In this document: piece by piece, positions 62,432 to 64,000 of the stretch
How the letters are laid out: every line of letters begins with the position of its first letter
How positions within the stretch are numbered: the first letter of the stretch is position 1
NCBI GenBank assembly: GCA_016290335.1
Contig: JAEETM010000002.1
Span: forward strand, 1-64,000
DNA length: 64,000 nt
Source of the DNA: Treponema sp.
GTDB taxonomy: Bacteria; Spirochaetota; Spirochaetia; Treponematales; Treponemataceae
Direction of reading: 5' to 3'
Notes under the pieces: model-generated
What the model was told of the DNA's origin: nothing
Database searches by the model: none
The model's input: only the letters and a program-made list of their open reading frames with translations
Translations under genes and position numbers: made by a program

Positions 62432-63486
62432 TGCTGTCTATTTCTTCTAATAAAATAAATGATTTTTTCAAAGCCCTTGCTTCAAAACAGGACTTATTCA
62501 TTCCTGCAGATACAATCGAAGGCAAAGCTGACTTTAAAAAATGGTCAGAAGGCTTACAGTTAAGTTCACAGCTTAAAACTATTCGTTCTGCAAAAGACTT
62601 CTTCTTCCCAAAAACAGAGCACATGGTTAGCTACAAGTTTGTAGGAAAAGACGTTACTGTAGAAGATCCTCGTAAGGAATTAAATGATTTTGTAGTATTT
62701 GGTGTACGTGCCTGCGATGCAAAATCCTTTGGAATAATCGATAACGTATATTTGAACATGAAGCCGGTTGATTCTTATTACAAGAACCGACGTGAACACG
62801 GAATCATTATCACTCTTGCCTGTAACGAGCCTGCAAAAACCTGTTTCTGCTCTTCTTACACAATTGATGCTTCTTTAGCTGATAGTAAGAATACAGCTGG
62901 TGATGTAAGCTGCTGGCTTGCAGACGGTAAGTTCTATTTCAGAGCTGATACAGAAAAAGGAAAAGCTTTACTCGATTCAGTAAAAGCAGTTTTTGCTGAT
63001 GCTGATGAAAAAGCTGTTGCAAAAGTACAGAAAGAAATCTCAGAAAAAATTGAAAAGCTTCCATTTGCTCACCTTGATCTTTCAAAGGTTGGCGGCGTAA
63101 AGCCAGAGCAGATGCTTAAAGTTTTCAATTCTAAAATCTGGGATAAAGTTAGCGAAGCTTGTGTAGGCTGCGGAACCTGTACTTACATCTGCCCTACCTG
63201 TATGTGTTTTGATGTACGCGACTTTGATACTGGAAACGGTATCCGCCAGATCCGCTGCTGGGACTCTTGTATGTTCTCTGATTTCACTCAGATGGCTGCA
63301 GAAAACCCACGTCATACACAAAAGGAAAGAAGCCGACAGCGCTTTATGCATAAGCTTGTTTACTACCCAATGGCTCACGAGGATATTTTCTCTTGCGTAG
63401 GCTGTGGCCGCTGTCTTGAAAACTGTCCTGTAAACATGAACATCGTAAAGGTTATAAAAGCTATACAGGAGGATAAAGATATTTAA
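62431..63486 (+). CDS. flxB: FlxB-like iron-sulfur protein (sulfite-reductase A-type)
   Basis: 351-aa protein with a soluble N-terminal domain and two C-terminal cluster motifs, CVGCGTCTYICPTC and CVGCGRCLENCP, as in anaerobic sulfite reductase subunit A. It links the NADH-reactive FlxA to FlxC/FlxD. Starts in a TAATG overlap with flxC. Confidence 0.87.
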   Translation: MLSISSNKINDFFKALASKQDLFIPADTIEGKADFKKWSEGLQLSSQLKTIRSAKDFFFPKTEHMVSYKFVGKDVTVEDPRKELNDFVVFGVRACDAKSFGIIDNVYLNMKPVDSYYKNRREHGIIITLACNEPAKTCFCSSYTIDASLADSKNTAGDVSCWLADGKFYFRADTEKGKALLDSVKAVFADADEKAVAKVQKEISEKIEKLPFAHLDLSKVGGVKPEQMLKVFNSKIWDKVSEACVGCGTCTYICPTCMCFDVRDFDTGNGIRQIRCWDSCMFSDFTQMAAENPRHTQKERSRQRFMHKLVYYPMAHEDIFSCVGCGRCLENCPVNMNIVKVIKAIQEDKDI

Positions 63487-63488
63487 TT

Positions 63489-64000
63489 ATGGAAAACAAT
63501 GAATCTTTTATTCCTTATGTAGGAAAAATTATTGATATTAAACAGGAAACTCCTGATGTAAAAACCTTCAGCGTAGTTGGTCTTGATGGAAAAAAATTGT
63601 TTGAGCATATTCCTGGACAGTGTGCAATGCTTATTGTACCAGGTGTTGGCGAATCAATGATTTCCATTACTTCATCACCTACTCTTACAACTCACATGGA
63701 GTTTTCAATTAAGAAATGCGGTTGCGTTACCGACTGGCTCCACAATGCAGAAGTTGGTCAGCAGATTTGTCTTCGCGGACCAATTGGTAACGGCTTCCCT
63801 GTAGACACAAAGCTTAAGGGAAAAGACATTCTTGTAATTGCCGGTGGTATTGGAATTGCTCCAGTTCACTCTGTAGTAAACTATATGATGGACCACAGAA
63901 GTGATTACGGTAAGATTCAGGTAATATACGGTTCACGTTCAATGGCAGATTTAGTTCGCCGTGAAGAAATGCAGAACGTTTGGATGAAACAGCCTAACTG
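63489..64000 (+). CDS. flxA: FlxA-like FAD/NAD(P)-binding oxidoreductase, 3' end outside window
   Basis: First about 170 residues. The ferredoxin-reductase-type fold is clear: FEHIPGQCAML, SITSSPT for FAD and GGIGIAPVHSV for NAD(P). This is the NADH-reactive subunit of HdrABC-FlxABCD. It starts two bases after the flxB stop. The rest, including the C-terminal cluster ligands, lies beyond 64000. Confidence 0.88.
   Translation, partial: MENNESFIPYVGKIIDIKQETPDVKTFSVVGLDGKKLFEHIPGQCAMLIVPGVGESMISITSSPTLTTHMEFSIKKCGCVTDWLHNAEVGQQICLRGPIGNGFPVDTKLKGKDILVIAGGIGIAPVHSVVNYMMDHRSDYGKIQVIYGSRSMADLVRREEMQNVWMKQPN

Noticed and set aside
1..64000. CRISPR arrays, insertion sequences, prophage, tRNA or rRNA genes
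   Set aside because: Intergenic gaps are short and none shows spaced direct repeats, transposase remnants or cloverleaf-like sequence by eye.

Overview
The window looks like chromosomal DNA from a low-GC, anaerobic, host- or gut-associated spirochaete, most likely a Treponema. This rests on protein character, not on a database search. It carries a P83/100-type exported antigen, a ribosomal/replication block rpsF-ssb-rpsR-rplI-dnaB, Rnf-like genes in the order C-D-G-E-A-B, many treponeme-style exported repeat proteins, and no rRNA, tRNA, CRISPR or insertion sequence. Gene density is high. Genes sit in short operons on both strands, and nothing suggests a prophage or island.

Layout. 1-7235 (+): a thioester-containing alpha-2-macroglobulin, cut by the left edge, then its usual partner penicillin-binding protein 1C. 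7256-8902 (-): an acyl-CoA synthetase. 9045-14606 (+): a signalling operon of receiver-GGDEF-EAL protein, hybrid histidine kinase with two receivers, and a sugar-binding-type lipoprotein. 14603-18058 (-): a four-subunit 2-oxoacid:ferredoxin oxidoreductase with an XRE-cupin regulator and a small protein. 18164-28770 (-): envelope genes, namely an acyltransferase-3 protein, a patatin-type type Vd autotransporter, an HD protein, an OmpA-family protein, a lipoprotein, an MBOAT/DHHW acylation pair and an S41 protease. 28903-31821 (+): diaminobutyrate aminotransferase and decarboxylase (1,3-diaminopropane route). 31872-33875 (-): a GH57-like protein. 33969-40559 (-): a divergent Rnf-like operon with an extra membrane protein and a PAP2-related protein. 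40794-46300: RNA-modification and RNA-processing genes, a P-loop/Asp23 fusion and a lysophospholipase. 46301-49747 (+): exported beta-propeller protein and P83/100 antigen. 49971-53333 (-): rpsF-ssb-rpsR-rplI-dnaB. 53575-57745 (+): ankyrin protein, RsmD and TPR proteins. 57830-64000 (+): hdrBCA-flxDCBA, cut by the right edge.

How the parts fit. Three modules meet at ferredoxin: the 2-oxoacid oxidoreductase makes or uses reduced ferredoxin, the Hdr-Flx complex is of a flavin-bifurcating NADH/ferredoxin/disulfide type, and the Rnf-like operon would be the membrane outlet. The Rnf-like proteins, however, lack most motifs that carry electrons in known Rnf complexes (the NADH/FMN motif of RnfC, the flavinylation motifs of RnfG and RnfD, and the cluster cysteines of RnfA/RnfE). 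This is the strongest anomaly in the window.

At the DNA level two things recur. Several first genes of transcription units have a TATAAT-like box placed so that transcription would begin on or within a few bases of the start codon, which predicts leaderless mRNAs. There are also several small palindrome families, one with a constant CTTGA loop and compensatory stem changes, another with an identical 11-bp stem at two loci beside gene 3' ends.
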